Positions 35,383 to 47,107 of a DNA stretch of 64,000 nt are shown here, one piece after another. Below the pieces are notes generated by a model. That model was not told the origin of the DNA. It made no database searches and saw nothing but the letters and a program-made list of their open reading frames with translations. Origin of the DNA: Macrotrachela quadricornifera (taxonomy: Eukaryota > Rotifera > Eurotatoria > Philodinida > Philodinidae). The stretch lies in assembly GCA_022393335.1 (NCBI GenBank), contig JAJEKB010021383.1, positions 1,943,361-2,007,360 of the forward strand. Reading direction: 5' to 3'. Position 1 is the first letter of the stretch. Each line of letters begins with the position of its first letter. Made by a program: the position numbers and the translations under genes.

Positions 35383-36501
35383 GATGAAGTGACCGTCAAT
35401 GGTTTATCTATCGTAGTTGGCGTATAAGTAGTTCGTATTGAAGTACTATGAGTTATAAATATATACAAGTAGTTGTAATTAATCTTTCTTGGTCACCAAA
35501 ACAGAGTAAGATTAAGGTAAGACTTAACTTTATCTATTATTCCTTCTTGTCATCTAAAAATCAAAAATTTTTAAATATAAACATGAAGAAGAACAAAACG
35601 TAGATGTGTACGAATAGACACATAAGTGAAAAGAAAAGAAAAATCTTGTAACATTAATACGACATTAAACCTTATCTTTTATTGACTCATTTTAAAATTA
35701 TTCGATAAGTAATACTTGCAAAAGATGTTCTCCATACCACGTAGAAAAAAGAAAATGCTTATCTTATTTTTAATTCGCTGTATAAGCATATTAAAAGAGA
35801 AAATTACGAAAGGTTCAATTTATTAGCATGAAGTTATGGTTTATACACCTACTGTGTTAGCGAAAAAGAATATTATTGCATTCATTCAATAGTCAAATCA
35901 GATTACAATGTTAAAGATAGTTATTTATAATAAACTATAATCGATTTTTCATCATAGCTTGTTTCAAAATATATAAGAACATGTGATCATTTTGTTTCTT
36001 GAGTATTACTTTATGATTAATGCAATGTGCATAATAATAATAACAATAACAACTAACGTCCTTCTTCCTCTTCTCTTCTTTTCTCAGTACTACACATCCA
36101 TTGAGTGTGACAATCTAAGTCCATCAACTTACATACTAGTTCAATTTTTTTTATTCCTCGAAAAAGAATGCCAAGAACTGAATGCATTAAAGTATGTATA
36201 AATACATATATAGATACGGATATGGATAGACAGATGAAAGAAAAGAAATTATGCACATGTTTACAATAACCATATTTTTCTTATAGCAATATTTTTTTCG
36301 ATAATAAAAAGTAGAAAAAGAAACGAACACGTGTTAACGAATAATCAATTAATTGATCGAACAAAGTAACTGAATCGAGAAATAAAGGAAAGAAAAACAG
36401 AAAGAAATAAAAAGAAAAATTAGGTATATATCTAAGAAGAGAGTAAGAGAGGTATGAAGTATGAATGGATAAATAGAAGGAAGAAATACCATTTTCTCAT
36501 T
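35383..36501. other. Intergenic, no gene seen
   Basis: It probably holds the promoter of the SMYD-type gene near 35383-35500. A purine-rich stretch lies at about 36360-36490. Frames here are low-complexity. Confidence 0.45.
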
Positions 36502-38010
36502 TCAAAAAAATTCAATGAAATCATTTTTCATACCACTATTCATCATTCTTAATCTTAAAGCTTTCTTTTCCGCTTCTTCAATATCAGTTACATCTCTAAA
36601 AGTATCCAAATCAATTTCTTCAAGGTTTAAAATTTTAGTTTTATAAATAAATTCATAACCAAAATATATTATAAAAAAAATTGGAAAAATAGTATAACTA
36701 GCAATGAAATTTTCATATCTGAAAATATTACCCAAGAAAACAGTGAAGTCTTTAATAAAAATAACAAAGGCAAAATAAAAACCATAAGGTAATAAAGGTA
36801 GTATATAAGCAAAGTCTTAATGATGATCAATACTTTGAACTTGACAAATGAATATGAATAGTTAAAATTCAAGCTCAAGCAATTAAACCAGTTACAGAAA
36901 CAACGTTAACCAAAAACGTCTATAGAAAACAAAGAAGTAGTCATAACTTAAAGCAACATCATAATAAGGAATACCTATTCTATCATTTCTGGAGAAAATT
37001 TTTAGGAGCATAACCAACAATTGCTAAACCAGAAATAGCACGAGAACAAATGTACATATCGAAATTAGCAACACAAAGAATCAAAGAAAAAATACAACTA
37101 TTAATATAACATGATCTGAATCAACAATTTGTACATTTTTAATGGCAATAACAAATGAAGATGTAGATGCAATATTATCGTTAACACTCCTAAAAATAAA
37201 ACAGAAAGAATGTAAAATATAACAATACAACAAAAGGTTAAGCTAATAGCCTTTGGAATTGTACGATGAGGTCTAACACATTCTATAGAAATCTATCTTT
37301 AGAACTATCAATATGTAAATATTTAGATTTATCAACATGCTCAGGAAAGTACCATGTTCTTGGTAATATTTAAAACCAATACAATTTTTAGAAGAACTAT
37401 CACCTTAAATAACAATAAAATTAAACTCAAACAAATAAGAACTTTTAAAGTCGACAACCAAAATTCAATTTGTCCAAAAAAATTGAACTTCTAAAATATT
37501 AAACAATAAAATACAAATTAAAAAAATGGCAATCCAAACATCTGGATTTAAATCATCTTTATTAATCTAATATTGAATTGTTAAAGAACTAGCAACCAAT
37601 TGATTAGCAGGTAAAATCAACTATTTAAATAATATAAACATAACTACAAGCAAAATCTAAAATAATATCAACATAACGACTACAATAATCTACCAAACCA
37701 TCAGCAAAAGGTATACAAGTAGGAGCTTCAGTCGAATCACTCTTAACCATGAAAAGCACTAAACCAATAACAGAATAAGCAACAAAAATTGCTTCTGAGT
37801 CAGCAGTTTTAAAGCAGAAACATATCTAGCTTTTAAAAGTTTATTAAGTGGATTATTTTCCGATTGAAAAGCAGAAAATTAAACATTTAATTGAAGCTTT
37901 TAACGAGAAGTGGTTAAATTATAATCATTGGTATGACAAGAAAGTACCAAGTGTAGGTCATTATGAACAGAGGATGATTATGTGAAGAAGTTTTTCTCAA
38001 GATCTTTCAT
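36502..38010 (-). pseudogene. Fungal-type amino-acid permease (YAT/AAP), pseudogene
   Basis: Read leftward from an ATG at 38010 (MKDLEKNFF), fragments of an amino-acid permease of the yeast GAP1/AGP family appear in order. They are LLKARYVSALKLL; a first-helix region with stops; CVRPHRTIPKAI near 37270-37230; SVNDNIASTSSFVIAIKNV near 37190-37140 after an acceptor-like TTTTAG; SRNDRIGIPYY near 36990; and an intact C-terminal end at 36735-36502 (FIASYTIFPIFFIIYFGYEF then EIDLDTFRDV). Many stops and frame changes make it non-functional. Living relatives import amino acids at the plasma membrane. The family is typical of fungi, so horizontal origin is plausible but not shown. At least one intron seems to survive. 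Confidence 0.75.
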
Positions 38011-38536
38011 AGTAATTTGTGTTTAACTTAAACGAATGAATGATAATTAAAAAAGAAAGAAAAACTAGAGGAAGCAGAAAGCTGATAATAATGTTGAGAA
38101 ACAAAATGTCTATGACCATAACTACAACAAAGAAATAGAAAGTTGATTGTTCATACCTATTAAAATCTATCAAAAAAATGCATTAAATATTGAACAGTAT
38201 CAATTAATCAGAAAATTTCTTAAGTGAATGAATAGTAAACAGTGTAAGAAGCTGAGAAAATAAAAATAAAAAGAGAGAAAATAAGAAAATTTACATCTTC
38301 TATATCAATTGGTATTTGCATAAAAAGTGGAGCATTCAGTTACCTATTACGCTTAGGATTGTAGTTAATGCCTTATTGCTGAACGTGAACTGTTATTACT
38401 ATGGATAACAACTTACATGTGTACATTATTCCTTATTTATACACTTAACCGTTTATTCTTAAATTTGATCTCTTATTTCTATAGTAAATGCATTATACTG
38501 ATATCTATTTTTCGATTCTATATCAAAATCCCTATT
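38011..38536. other. No gene seen
   Basis: AT-rich spacer between the permease pseudogene and the large palindrome. Confidence 0.4.
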
Positions 38537-39833
38537 TGTAAGGTGCACGCACTAGGAAATTAGAACGAAAAACTTTTTTTCGCCATTTTTTGACATCATT
38601 TGATAGAGCTTGGCCTGCTAATCACGATAGACAACTTTACCCTCAGCAAATCCTTCTTTCCGGTCGCAAAATATAGAGTACTCGAAAGATCTGGTTTTTT
38701 TATCAAAATGTGTAAAATTTCCTACTTCATTTTTTTTAGCTTCTAATAATTTCTTTTTCAGATTCAGCATCAAAAATTGAGTATAAAAAAAAGCTGTTAG
38801 ATCGATTCTAATTTCAAAAATGGCGCTTCGAATGATGTGGAGTACAACACGTATAGGTCGATTTTGTAAATCTGTCTAGTTTGTCTACGTAAGCGATATA
38901 ATGCCATATGTTTGATTCCATTTGATTCATCGTTAGACTAAACTAAATAGTAAAGGCATCGTATTTTTTTCTTTTCTTTTCTTTTCTGTGTCGAGAAAAA
39001 TCGTTATTATTAGTACCACAATCACCTTAGGCAATATTCAACGATTTTCGAATTGAAATAAGACTTTTTGTCAAAAACTAAGTACAGTATCAGAACCAAC
39101 AAAAAAATTGAGTCGAACGAAATGTCTTTCAGACTAATTTGATAACTTTCATTTTTTCAGGTATCTCTCATATACTAAAATTTTTGTGCATGAACTACAA
39201 AAATGAAAGTCGTCAAACTAACTTAAAAGACATTTCGTTCGTCTCAGTTGTTTTGTGTTGATTCCGATACTGTACTTAGTTTTTGACAAAAAGTCTTATT
39301 TGAATTCGAAAGTCGTTGGATATTACCTAAGATGGTTGTGGCACGCCAATAAAAACGATTTTTCTCGACAAAGAAAAGGAAAGAAAAAAAACGCGATGCC
39401 TTTACTATTTAGTTTAGTGATATGATGAATCGAATAAAATCAAACATATGACATCATATCGCTTACGTGGACAAACTAGATAGGTTTACAAAATCGACCT
39501 ATACGTGTTGTATTCGACATCGTTTGAAGCGCCATCATTAAAACACTTTTGGAAGTAGAATCGATCTAACAACTTTTTTTATTACTCAATTTTTGATGCT
39601 GAATCTGAAAAAGAAATTATTAAAAGCTAAAAAAAGGATACAGTAGAAAATTTTACACATTTTGACAAAAGAAACCAGATCTCTCGTGTATTCCATATTT
39701 TGCGACCGGAAAGAAGGATTTGCTGAGGGTAAAGACAACTATCGTGATTAGCAGTTCAAGCTCTATCAAATGATTTTAAAAAATGGTGAAAAAAATATTT
39801 TTTGCGCGAAATTTGTATTATCGATACCTTATC
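38537..39833. repeat. 1.3-kb near-continuous palindrome (foldback)
   Basis: The left arm (38537 to about 39175) and right arm (about 39190-39833) are inverted copies for more than 600 bp each with almost no spacer. Landmarks are TTGATAGAGCTTG/CAAGCTCTATCAA near the ends, CGCAAAATATAGAGTACTCG and its diverged partner, and TTTTTGACAAAAAGTC-type sequence close to the centre. The ends share TAAGGT. A frame at 39977-39756 lies partly in the arm and is not a gene. It is a probable foldback transposon copy. Confidence 0.88.
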
Positions 39834-39852
39834 CTGAAATCCCAAAGGTTTC

Positions 39853-40164
39853 GTGTTACACCTTTTTCTTAGTGCAGGTAAAACAGAAAAGACATTCATC
39901 ATCAATCTACTGTTGCCTAAAATCAGACAACAATTGAAAGTTGCAATAGCAAAGACCTTTTCTGGGGTTGCTGCCACGTTGCTTCATTGTAGTCGTACTG
40001 CTCACTCAGCCATCAAGCTATCTCTTAACCTTTCACATTGTAAGAGTCTTCTTAGCAAGCGTCCTATAGATGTGCATTGGAGATTCTCATTTGAATTCTT
40101 TAAGAACTATGGGACAATCAGGCACTTTATATTAAACAAACAAATTCTAATAGATACGTATTGA
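39853..40164 (+). pseudogene. Helitron PIF1-like helicase fragment
   Basis: The frame starts with a damaged Walker A region (SAGKTEKTFIINLLLPKIRQ, where helicases have GGTGKTF) and continues KVAIAKTFSGVAATLL and RTAHSAIKLSLNLS. That is helicase motif I to Ia of the PIF1-like domain of Helitron transposons. After about 65 residues the similarity ends and the frame runs out. No Rep domain or Helitron ends were seen. It directly abuts the large palindrome, so it is a short stranded fragment. Confidence 0.65.
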
Positions 40165-40441
40165 GACTGCAAGGATACATCTAAATAGTTAGTGGACAAA
40201 AGAAAATGAGATTTTTATTTAATTCGTATATAGTACTAGTAAGACCTTTATACATTATATGACAAAAAACTAATTCAACTTAAATTAAAATCTGAACTAG
40301 AGTGAAAATATGTGCATTATATTTATATGAGTATTGTTTTTATATCAAAAATGGCAAATAAATTCACATCTATTTCGAATTTTATTCAAATAAATACACT
40401 AAGATGACAATACAACATAAAAATAGTTCAATTTCATTGAA

Positions 40442-41365
40442 TTATACCATTCTTACTAATATAACATTTGATCGTCGTGTAAATATGTCTCTTAGTGACA
40501 TTTTAAGTTGATCTGTGAATTTAAATAAAGCAATCATTACTGATATTGAGAATACATCGAAGAATACACATGCAAATCGACAATGATATTTTGGTGCATT
40601 ATTGAAAAAAGACATGAAAACAAATACTCCATAAGGAAAACCAGTAATAAACAACATTGTTATGAGAATAACAATATTTCGAACCATTTTTAATTGTCGT
40701 CTTGCTCGATTTAAAATATTCACTGGTGTTATACGCTTATTCATTATATAAATATATCGAATCAATTTAAAATAAATAATTATAATTAATAAAACAGGAA
40801 TTATATAACTACAATGTAACATATAAATCAATGAAAAAGATAATTGAAGTGGCAATTGACATATATGATTATGAATATCATAAAAAATTTCTCCATTAAA
40901 TATAAATATAAAAGAATATCCAATACTAAATATCCATGTTATACAAATAAATATGAATTGTATTTTTTGTGATTGCCAAAATAAATGAGTTGAATAAACA
41001 ACAGATATATATCGATAAATAGATTGTAATAAATAAGAATAATTCAAAATAGCACATGATGCATATGCAATATAAATTCGAAAAATACATAAATTGTCTT
41101 TATATTCAATATTTTTAAGATCATTATGTAATCGAAATACAGCTATCCAAAATCTATCAAGTCCAAAAATAAGATGAGCTAAACATGAATTCATAACTAA
41201 CATCATTGAAACAGTGTGACAAGTTTTATATGAAATAATAAGAAATAAAAAAGTCATAGCAGATCCAACGACTAACAAAGTAAATACCACTGATAAAATA
41301 TCAAAATATATAATCCATGATTGAACAGTTGTTATTGTTTCATTATAAATAAATCCTGACGACAT
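40442..41365 (-). CDS. Rhodopsin-like (class A) GPCR, 307 aa
   Basis: A single-exon frame with seven hydrophobic segments: helix 1 at about 18-48, helix 2 from TVSMMLVMNSCLAHLIFGLD, helix 3 ending in IYRYISVVYSTHL (YRY in place of DRY), helix 4 with a conserved Trp (ITWIFSIGY), helix 5 with a Pro (YIIPVLLIIIIYFKL), helix 6 MVRNIVILITMLFITGFPYG, and helix 7 FDVFSISVMIALFKFTDQLK, which lacks NPxxY. The extracellular cysteines of the usual disulfide are present (DNLCIF and HICQLP). The protein would sit in the plasma membrane and signal through G proteins; the ligand is unknown. The DRY and NPxxY changes are common in expanded invertebrate-specific families. Confidence 0.82.
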   Translation of the reverse strand: MSSGFIYNETITTVQSWIIYFDILSVVFTLLVVGSAMTFLFLIISYKTCHTVSMMLVMNSCLAHLIFGLDRFWIAVFRLHNDLKNIEYKDNLCIFRIYIAYASCAILNYSYLLQSIYRYISVVYSTHLFWQSQKIQFIFICITWIFSIGYSFIFIFNGEIFYDIHNHICQLPLQLSFSLIYMLHCSYIIPVLLIIIIYFKLIRYIYIMNKRITPVNILNRARRQLKMVRNIVILITMLFITGFPYGVFVFMSFFNNAPKYHCRFACVFFDVFSISVMIALFKFTDQLKMSLRDIFTRRSNVILVRMV

Positions 41366-44128
41366 TATTTATATTATGTTCTTATATAAAATAAAGAAAC
41401 TTTTCAATATTATTATATTGCATCTAATTATAAAATCATCATTTATACTCTTTGACTCAACATATTAATCTCTCTCAAAATATTATAATAGACTAAAAAA
41501 AGAAATCATTTTTTCTTCTTTACAGAATGTCAGAATATTCAGAAAATTAATATAAAATGCTATTCTTTTAAAGTATACTTGAAAAGAAAGTAACGCTTTC
41601 TTTTACTGTCTTAGAAAAAAAACAATCTATTAGAATATTTAATTTCTTGATTTGGTTTCCAACAGAAATATTATTCTTCTCTTATTAAAAATAAATGAGA
41701 AAGCCAACGAAGATTTTATATAATATACTTATAATCTATGAGAATATTAATAAGAATATTTTTATAAGAAAAAATCTAACAATAGTAAATATTTTTGTAT
41801 AATCTATGAGAAAAAATATCATGAAATACTTTTCTCTGCAGGGATACATATATATGATACCTTTGACGTCATCTATTCATCTCTTCGTGATGATAATTAA
41901 CAACTTAATATGCTATGGGTGAATAAGAAACAAAATTATGAAAGTATAATAATAAAAAATAGATGAGATTAAACCTAATTATACGAACGATGAGTGCAAA
42001 TATTTGCATGAAAATAAATAAATAATTTGGAATTTGGAAGAATATAGACAACATCATCACTCAGCTACTCTTGTTTTTACATACTACACTCAAGTCCTTA
42101 TCGATTTCACATAATTACCTACATTAAGAACCAATTATCCACATTCACCGCTACTTACCATTAAACAACTAGAAACACATAATATTTATAGGAATACAAC
42201 GATTTCGAAAGAGAAAAAAAAACTTTCGGCAAGAATATTGTCTAATATATTACTTCTTGCCTTATCAAGCACGGCTCAATTTATATAATGATGCCTAATA
42301 TTGAAGAAAAACAAAAACCTGTCAAGAACATAGATTAATGTCATTATTTCATCTTATCAGGATAATAGATTTAAGTTTCTTTCATCTTAATCACTTACCT
42401 CTTTTTGTTATTTATTTTACTTATAAGAACTTTCCTTTCCGTATAAAGTTTGAAACTATGATAATCAAAAATCTAATCTAACGTTTTTACAAATTCTTAT
42501 AAATTTAAATGTGAAAATCATTCGATATAAAACAAACTATTATCTATTTAACAATACATCTATTATCAAAGTCTGTTACGTACGAATTTTTTTTGTTTAA
42601 ATATTGCCGTGTGCGATTTAATGTCTTAAATCTATAATTTTTGTAGTGAATAGATAGAAATATGGGAAGAAAACGTACCAGAGCGTGTTCATTCAACTGA
42701 AAGGAAAAAGAAGATTTCTTTTACTTTAGGATGAAAACTACGAAAAAAAAATGTATGATAAACTCAATGAGAATATAACAAAAATGATGTTTATCTTAAT
42801 ATATTGTCAAGAAAATAAATGTATATATAAAATATGTTGATATCAAGAGAGATAAATAGTATATCTCTTTTGAATATAAATGAACGATTTTGACAAGACA
42901 AATTCTAATACTGAAAAACATCAGTTGATCTTATTTCATATAAGTCAAAGAAGATTATGAGAAAAATAAAATATATAAATGTATATTTCATTGATTAAAG
43001 ACATGTCAAAGATAAAATTTTTATCAGTCAATTAGATAATGAAATGAATAAATTTGAAAGCATAGATTTATTCAAAAATAACAGTTTAGACATTTCATTT
43101 ATCATGAGAATTAATAATAACTTAAGTCGAATAATTCTTATAACAAAAATGAAATTGATAATGATGAGAATATTTTTAAAAAACAAACTACTATCAATTC
43201 CAAAAAAGAAGATGAGTAGATATTCGTTTATTGAATCAAATATCGTTCTTTGACTCTCTTGACCCATCAATAATTTCTTGATTATTACTTATTGCTTCTA
43301 ATCTCAAATTCTATTCATCCTGATGTTATTAAATCATTAGTTTCCTACTTTCACATGCTTTTTTAATCACACAGAACACTATATTCATCTGAATAGATCA
43401 AAGTTCTCTTGATATAGTAACTATAACAAATGATAATTAAAATCCAAAGTATATTTATGACAAGCTTTTTAATAAAATACTTTTTTTTACGCCTATTCTG
43501 GTTCATTCGGACTTTTGTAAGGTACTCCACAAAATGAAGAACTATTTTTAAATGAGATTCGTTTTATCTTCTTATTAAAAGAACAAATAAGTGGATATAA
43601 ACAATCTCTCTTGAAGATAAATTATTTTTCAAGCAGTCATATTTGTCAAAGAAAAAATAGAAACTTCAAGTACAAAATTTTATTCACGGTTCAAACATAA
43701 ATTACTCAAAAAAAAAACAATCACAATCATCGATTTTAGAAAAGAGTACATTTTCTAAATAGTTGAGTGATACTAAGAATAACAAAATTCTAACTTTCAT
43801 CACAAGAAAAAAAAAATCCAATTTGCGATTTCTCACTAGACACATCCAAGTCCATAGTTTTTAGTTCGATGTTGATTCCCATAATATCATTCTTTTAGTT
43901 CTGAGCGTCTCTGTTTCCCATTACTTTGAACTTGATTAATTGAGACTCAACATGGATTTGAAGTCATATAGAAAAGTGAACTATTCTTTTCATGATCAGT
44001 TGCATAGATGTGGAAAGTATTCAATAATAAATGTCTGTGACGTGATCAAAACAATGCCATGAACAACAATTTCTTGTTCTCGATTTTGAACACTTCATCA
44101 TATTTCACTATTAAATCTTGCATGCAGA
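41366..44128. other. Long intergenic stretch, no gene seen
   Basis: About 2.8 kb of AT-rich DNA. Overlapping frames on both strands at 43.03-43.27 kb are Ile/Leu/Asn-rich and judged to be chance. Confidence 0.45.
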
Positions 44129-44387
44129 TATCTAATACTTGAAACTTCAATTCAAATATTCAGGTATTCAAAAGGGGAACGAGGAAGCAGAATCCGACAG
44201 GGGCCAATTGACGGTGGAACACTTCGAGGATGCCAAAACTTGAAGGTGAGGGTGAAGGTAAATCGCTGAAAAGGGGCTGAATACCTTGAATACTTGAAGT
44301 GAATAGTTGAATGTTTCAATTCAACTTTCAACTTTTCACACTACTGAGATTTTTTTGCTTTTACAATATATTGATGTATTGTCACGA

Positions 44388-44755
44388 ACAATATATTATC
44401 GTTATTCAATTCGAACTGAAGTATACAGGTATGAAAAAAAGAGAGAGCAGTCACTCATCCCTTTATTTTATCGTTCTACTATCGCCACGAATAAAAAAGC
44501 AAACCCTTATAATTGACGATTTTTCATCCAAAGTATGTCACTGTGCATAACTTTTCTATTCATTACAAACAATACATTATCGTTATTCTATCCGAAATGA
44601 AATACACAGGTATGAAAAAAAACAGAGCAGTCATTCATCCATTCATTTCATCGTTCTATTATCGCTACGAATAAAAAACAAACCCTTATAATTGACGATT
44701 TTTCATCCAAAGTATGCAACTGTGCATAATTGTTCTATTCGTTGCCCATTAAAAT
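44388..44755 (+). repeat. Tandem duplication of GFA promoter segment
   Basis: About 180 bp starting AACAATATATTATCG at 44388 is repeated from 44568 (AACAATACATTATCG). Both copies contain GTATGAAAAAAA, ATCGTTCTA and TTGACGATTTTTCATCC. The other units carry this segment once. Confidence 0.85.
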
Positions 44756-44845
44756 TCAATCAAGTGTCTCTCTTTTTTTCTCGATTGTAACAAGTAAGAG
44801 AACGATAAAATAAATATGTCAGTGACTATTATACCGCCTATTCCT

Positions 44846-44855
44846 TATATAAATA
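44846..44855 (+). promoter_or_regulatory. TATA box, GFA copy 1
   Basis: TATATAAATA lies 94 bases before the ATG. The same sequence is conserved at the same place in copies 3 and 4, which supports a promoter role. Confidence 0.6.
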
Positions 44856-44948
44856 AACCATATTATAATATCTAATATCCACACTCACATATTAGAAATA
44901 CAACTGCTTTCAAACACCTTAGTAAAAATAAAGGTAAATAGTGACAAA

Positions 44949-45368
44949 ATGAGCTCCGTTTCTGGTAGATGTTTATGTGGACAAATCACTGTTTCTGTTG
45001 ACAAACAAGCACTAGATGCTGACAACTCGGTTGCTTTATGTCATTGCACAAATTGTCGTAAAGTTGGTGGCTCTGTCGCATCCATTAATCTTCTTGCTCC
45101 AGAGTCAGCTGTTAAAATCACAGGACAACCAAAAATTTATCAAGATAGTAATACAGGTAGTGGAGCAACATCTCACCGTACTTTTTGTGGTAACTGTGGT
45201 AGCCCAATTTATTCAGCTACACCTAATATGCCTGGCATCAAGATACTTAAATTGGGATTATTTGAAGACATTCCAAAACCTGCATTGGAAGTATATTGTA
45301 GATCAAAACCATCTTGGGTAAAAGTATTTGATGACACAAAACAATTCGATACAATGCCACCAAAATAA
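44949..45368 (+). CDS. GFA/CENP-V family enzyme, copy 1
   Basis: A 139-aa intronless gene of the glutathione-dependent formaldehyde-activating (GFA, DUF636) family, about the usual length of small GFA proteins. All seven expected cysteines are present: C8-x-C10 in GRCLCGQI, C31-x-C33-xx-C36 in LCHCTNCRK, and C80-xx-C83 in TFCGNCGSPI. They form the two zinc sites, and the second group would bind the thiol substrate. The family catalyses or assists addition of glutathione to small aldehydes such as formaldehyde in the cytosol; many members have other or unknown thiol substrates. The C-terminus EVYCRSKPSWVKV...DTMPPK is shared with the other copies. The ATG follows AAATAGTGACAAA, conserved among copies. 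The sequence looks fungal-like, suggesting but not proving transfer. Confidence 0.9.
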   Translation: MSSVSGRCLCGQITVSVDKQALDADNSVALCHCTNCRKVGGSVASINLLAPESAVKITGQPKIYQDSNTGSGATSHRTFCGNCGSPIYSATPNMPGIKILKLGLFEDIPKPALEVYCRSKPSWVKVFDDTKQFDTMPPK

Positions 45369-45431
45369 TCATAACATTTGGATTTAATTAAGAACTTATC
45401 TAACTAATATTATTGTAGCTTGAGATTTTTG

Positions 45432-45437
45432 AATAAA
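45432..45437 (+). terminator. Polyadenylation signal, GFA copy 1
   Basis: AATAAA in a conserved TTTTTGAATAAAAATAATC context, 64 bases after the stop. The same signal follows all five copies. Confidence 0.6.
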
Positions 45438-46492
45438 AATAATCAAACTGAATTAATCTTGTTATACATATGTCTAAAGTAATAGGTTTATTGATTGCAA
45501 ATATTTCGTTCTATTCTACAGAACTTAATCAGTGAAAAAGATGGGTTCATATATCATATATGTTTATTATTAAATATATAATCCTTTTGGTAAGTCAACT
45601 GCTGTCAGTAGCAACAATTTCTGAACTAAGATAGTCACTGTCCCAATCAACGTTTTTGGCCGATTCTTTCTAGATTATTGTTAGTCTTGAAGTTCAAGCA
45701 AGAATCTTTTTCTTTTTCTTTGAAAGAATCTTCGCGAAATTGAAAAGGAGACAGAGGGAGCTATTCTTTGTACATTATGTCTATATATATCGCTTGCATA
45801 TATTGTATCGTTCATTTCTGTATTAATGGTGAGTTTGTTAATGTGACCCTATAAATAAAGTAACTTAACACATTAAATAGACAATTGTTTTTGATTTTTT
45901 CCTCAAGGTTTGTTTCAACTTCGTCGACTGAAAATTTCTCTTAATGAGCATCAAACTGCATATCCTTTTTTTTGTTGGTCGTTTTGATGATTTTAATGTT
46001 TTTTTATTCTCTATTATGGTACTTATATTTAGAAATATCAATAATTCTTGAAAAATTTTATAATAAAATGACGAAGAAATATAACAATACGAGTCAATTG
46101 ATGATTGCATTTTCATGTATACTATATTTTAATGTTACTGATATATCAATTTTATATCAATAAGATTTATTGAATTTATTCAAATAGTCGAATCTATCTT
46201 TCTTAGCACAAGATGGTCCAAAAGTCATTATACAAAAGAAAAATTAAATATACTGTTTATGGCTTGAGCAAAGGACCTAATTTTTTTATGAATACTAGTA
46301 GTATGCTCAAGGTTTCTCTTCATAAAGATGTGCCTCTAGAGACCTCTTGTTAAGTTTCGATATTGATCACATCAAAAAAACAATTTCACTTTTTCATAGA
46401 TTGGAAAAAAACGATATACAATAGCACGCAAGTCTTATTGCCGAAAATGACAATTGAATATCTCCGACGAGAACATGTTGTCATTTATCATA

Positions 46493-46670
46493 TATCTAAT
46501 ACTTGAAATTGGAATTCAAATATTGAAGTATTGAAAGGGGGAAGGAGGATGCCTGAATTTGAGGGTGAGGATGAAGGTAGAACGCTTGGAAGGGGTTGAA
46601 TACTTAAAATACTTGAAGTGAATAGTTGAATGTTTCAATTCAACTTTCAACTTTCACACTACTGTTTCTA
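46493..46670. repeat. TTGAATACTTGAA-rich block
   Basis: Inverted and direct copies of ATTCAAGTATT-like words flank a purine-rich GGGGGAAGGAGG centre. Homologous blocks lie at about 44129-44340, 51584-51770 and 57246-57420, one per unit. It may be a short foldback element carried along with the array. Confidence 0.6.
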
Positions 46671-47107
46671 TTTCAATCTTGCCAAATTTTTTTCCTTTTA
46701 GAATAAATCGATGCACTGCAACAATCAATACATTATCGTTATTTTATTCGAAATGAAATATGCAGGCATGAAAAAGAGAGAGCAGTCATTCATCCATTCA
46801 TTTTATCGTTCTATTATCCCTACGAATAAAAAAAACAAACCCTTGTAATTGACGATTTTTCATCCGAGGTATATGATTGTGTATAATTTTTCTATTCGTT
46901 GCCCATTAAAAATTTCATTTAACTGTCTCTCATCTTTTCTTGTTCGTAACAAATAAGATAACGATAAAATAAATGAGTCAGTGATTATTATGTCACCTAT
47001 TCTTTATAGAACAATTGATGTTTTAATATCATATATCCACACTCACATATTAGAAATACAACTGCTTTCAGACACCCTACTAAAAATAAAGGTAAATAGT
47101 GACGGAA

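Noticed and set aside
36053..36256. Minus- and plus-strand frames upstream of the permease pseudogene
   Set aside because: Simple-sequence composition, overlapping frames on opposite strands, and no domain.
43028..43270. Frames on both strands
   Set aside because: Overlapping low-complexity Ile/Leu/Asn frames expected by chance in AT-rich DNA.
45016..45321. 101-codon frame overlapping GFA copy 1, repeated in copies 3 and 4
   Set aside because: A +1-frame shadow that recurs only because the genes are homologous; no independent motif.
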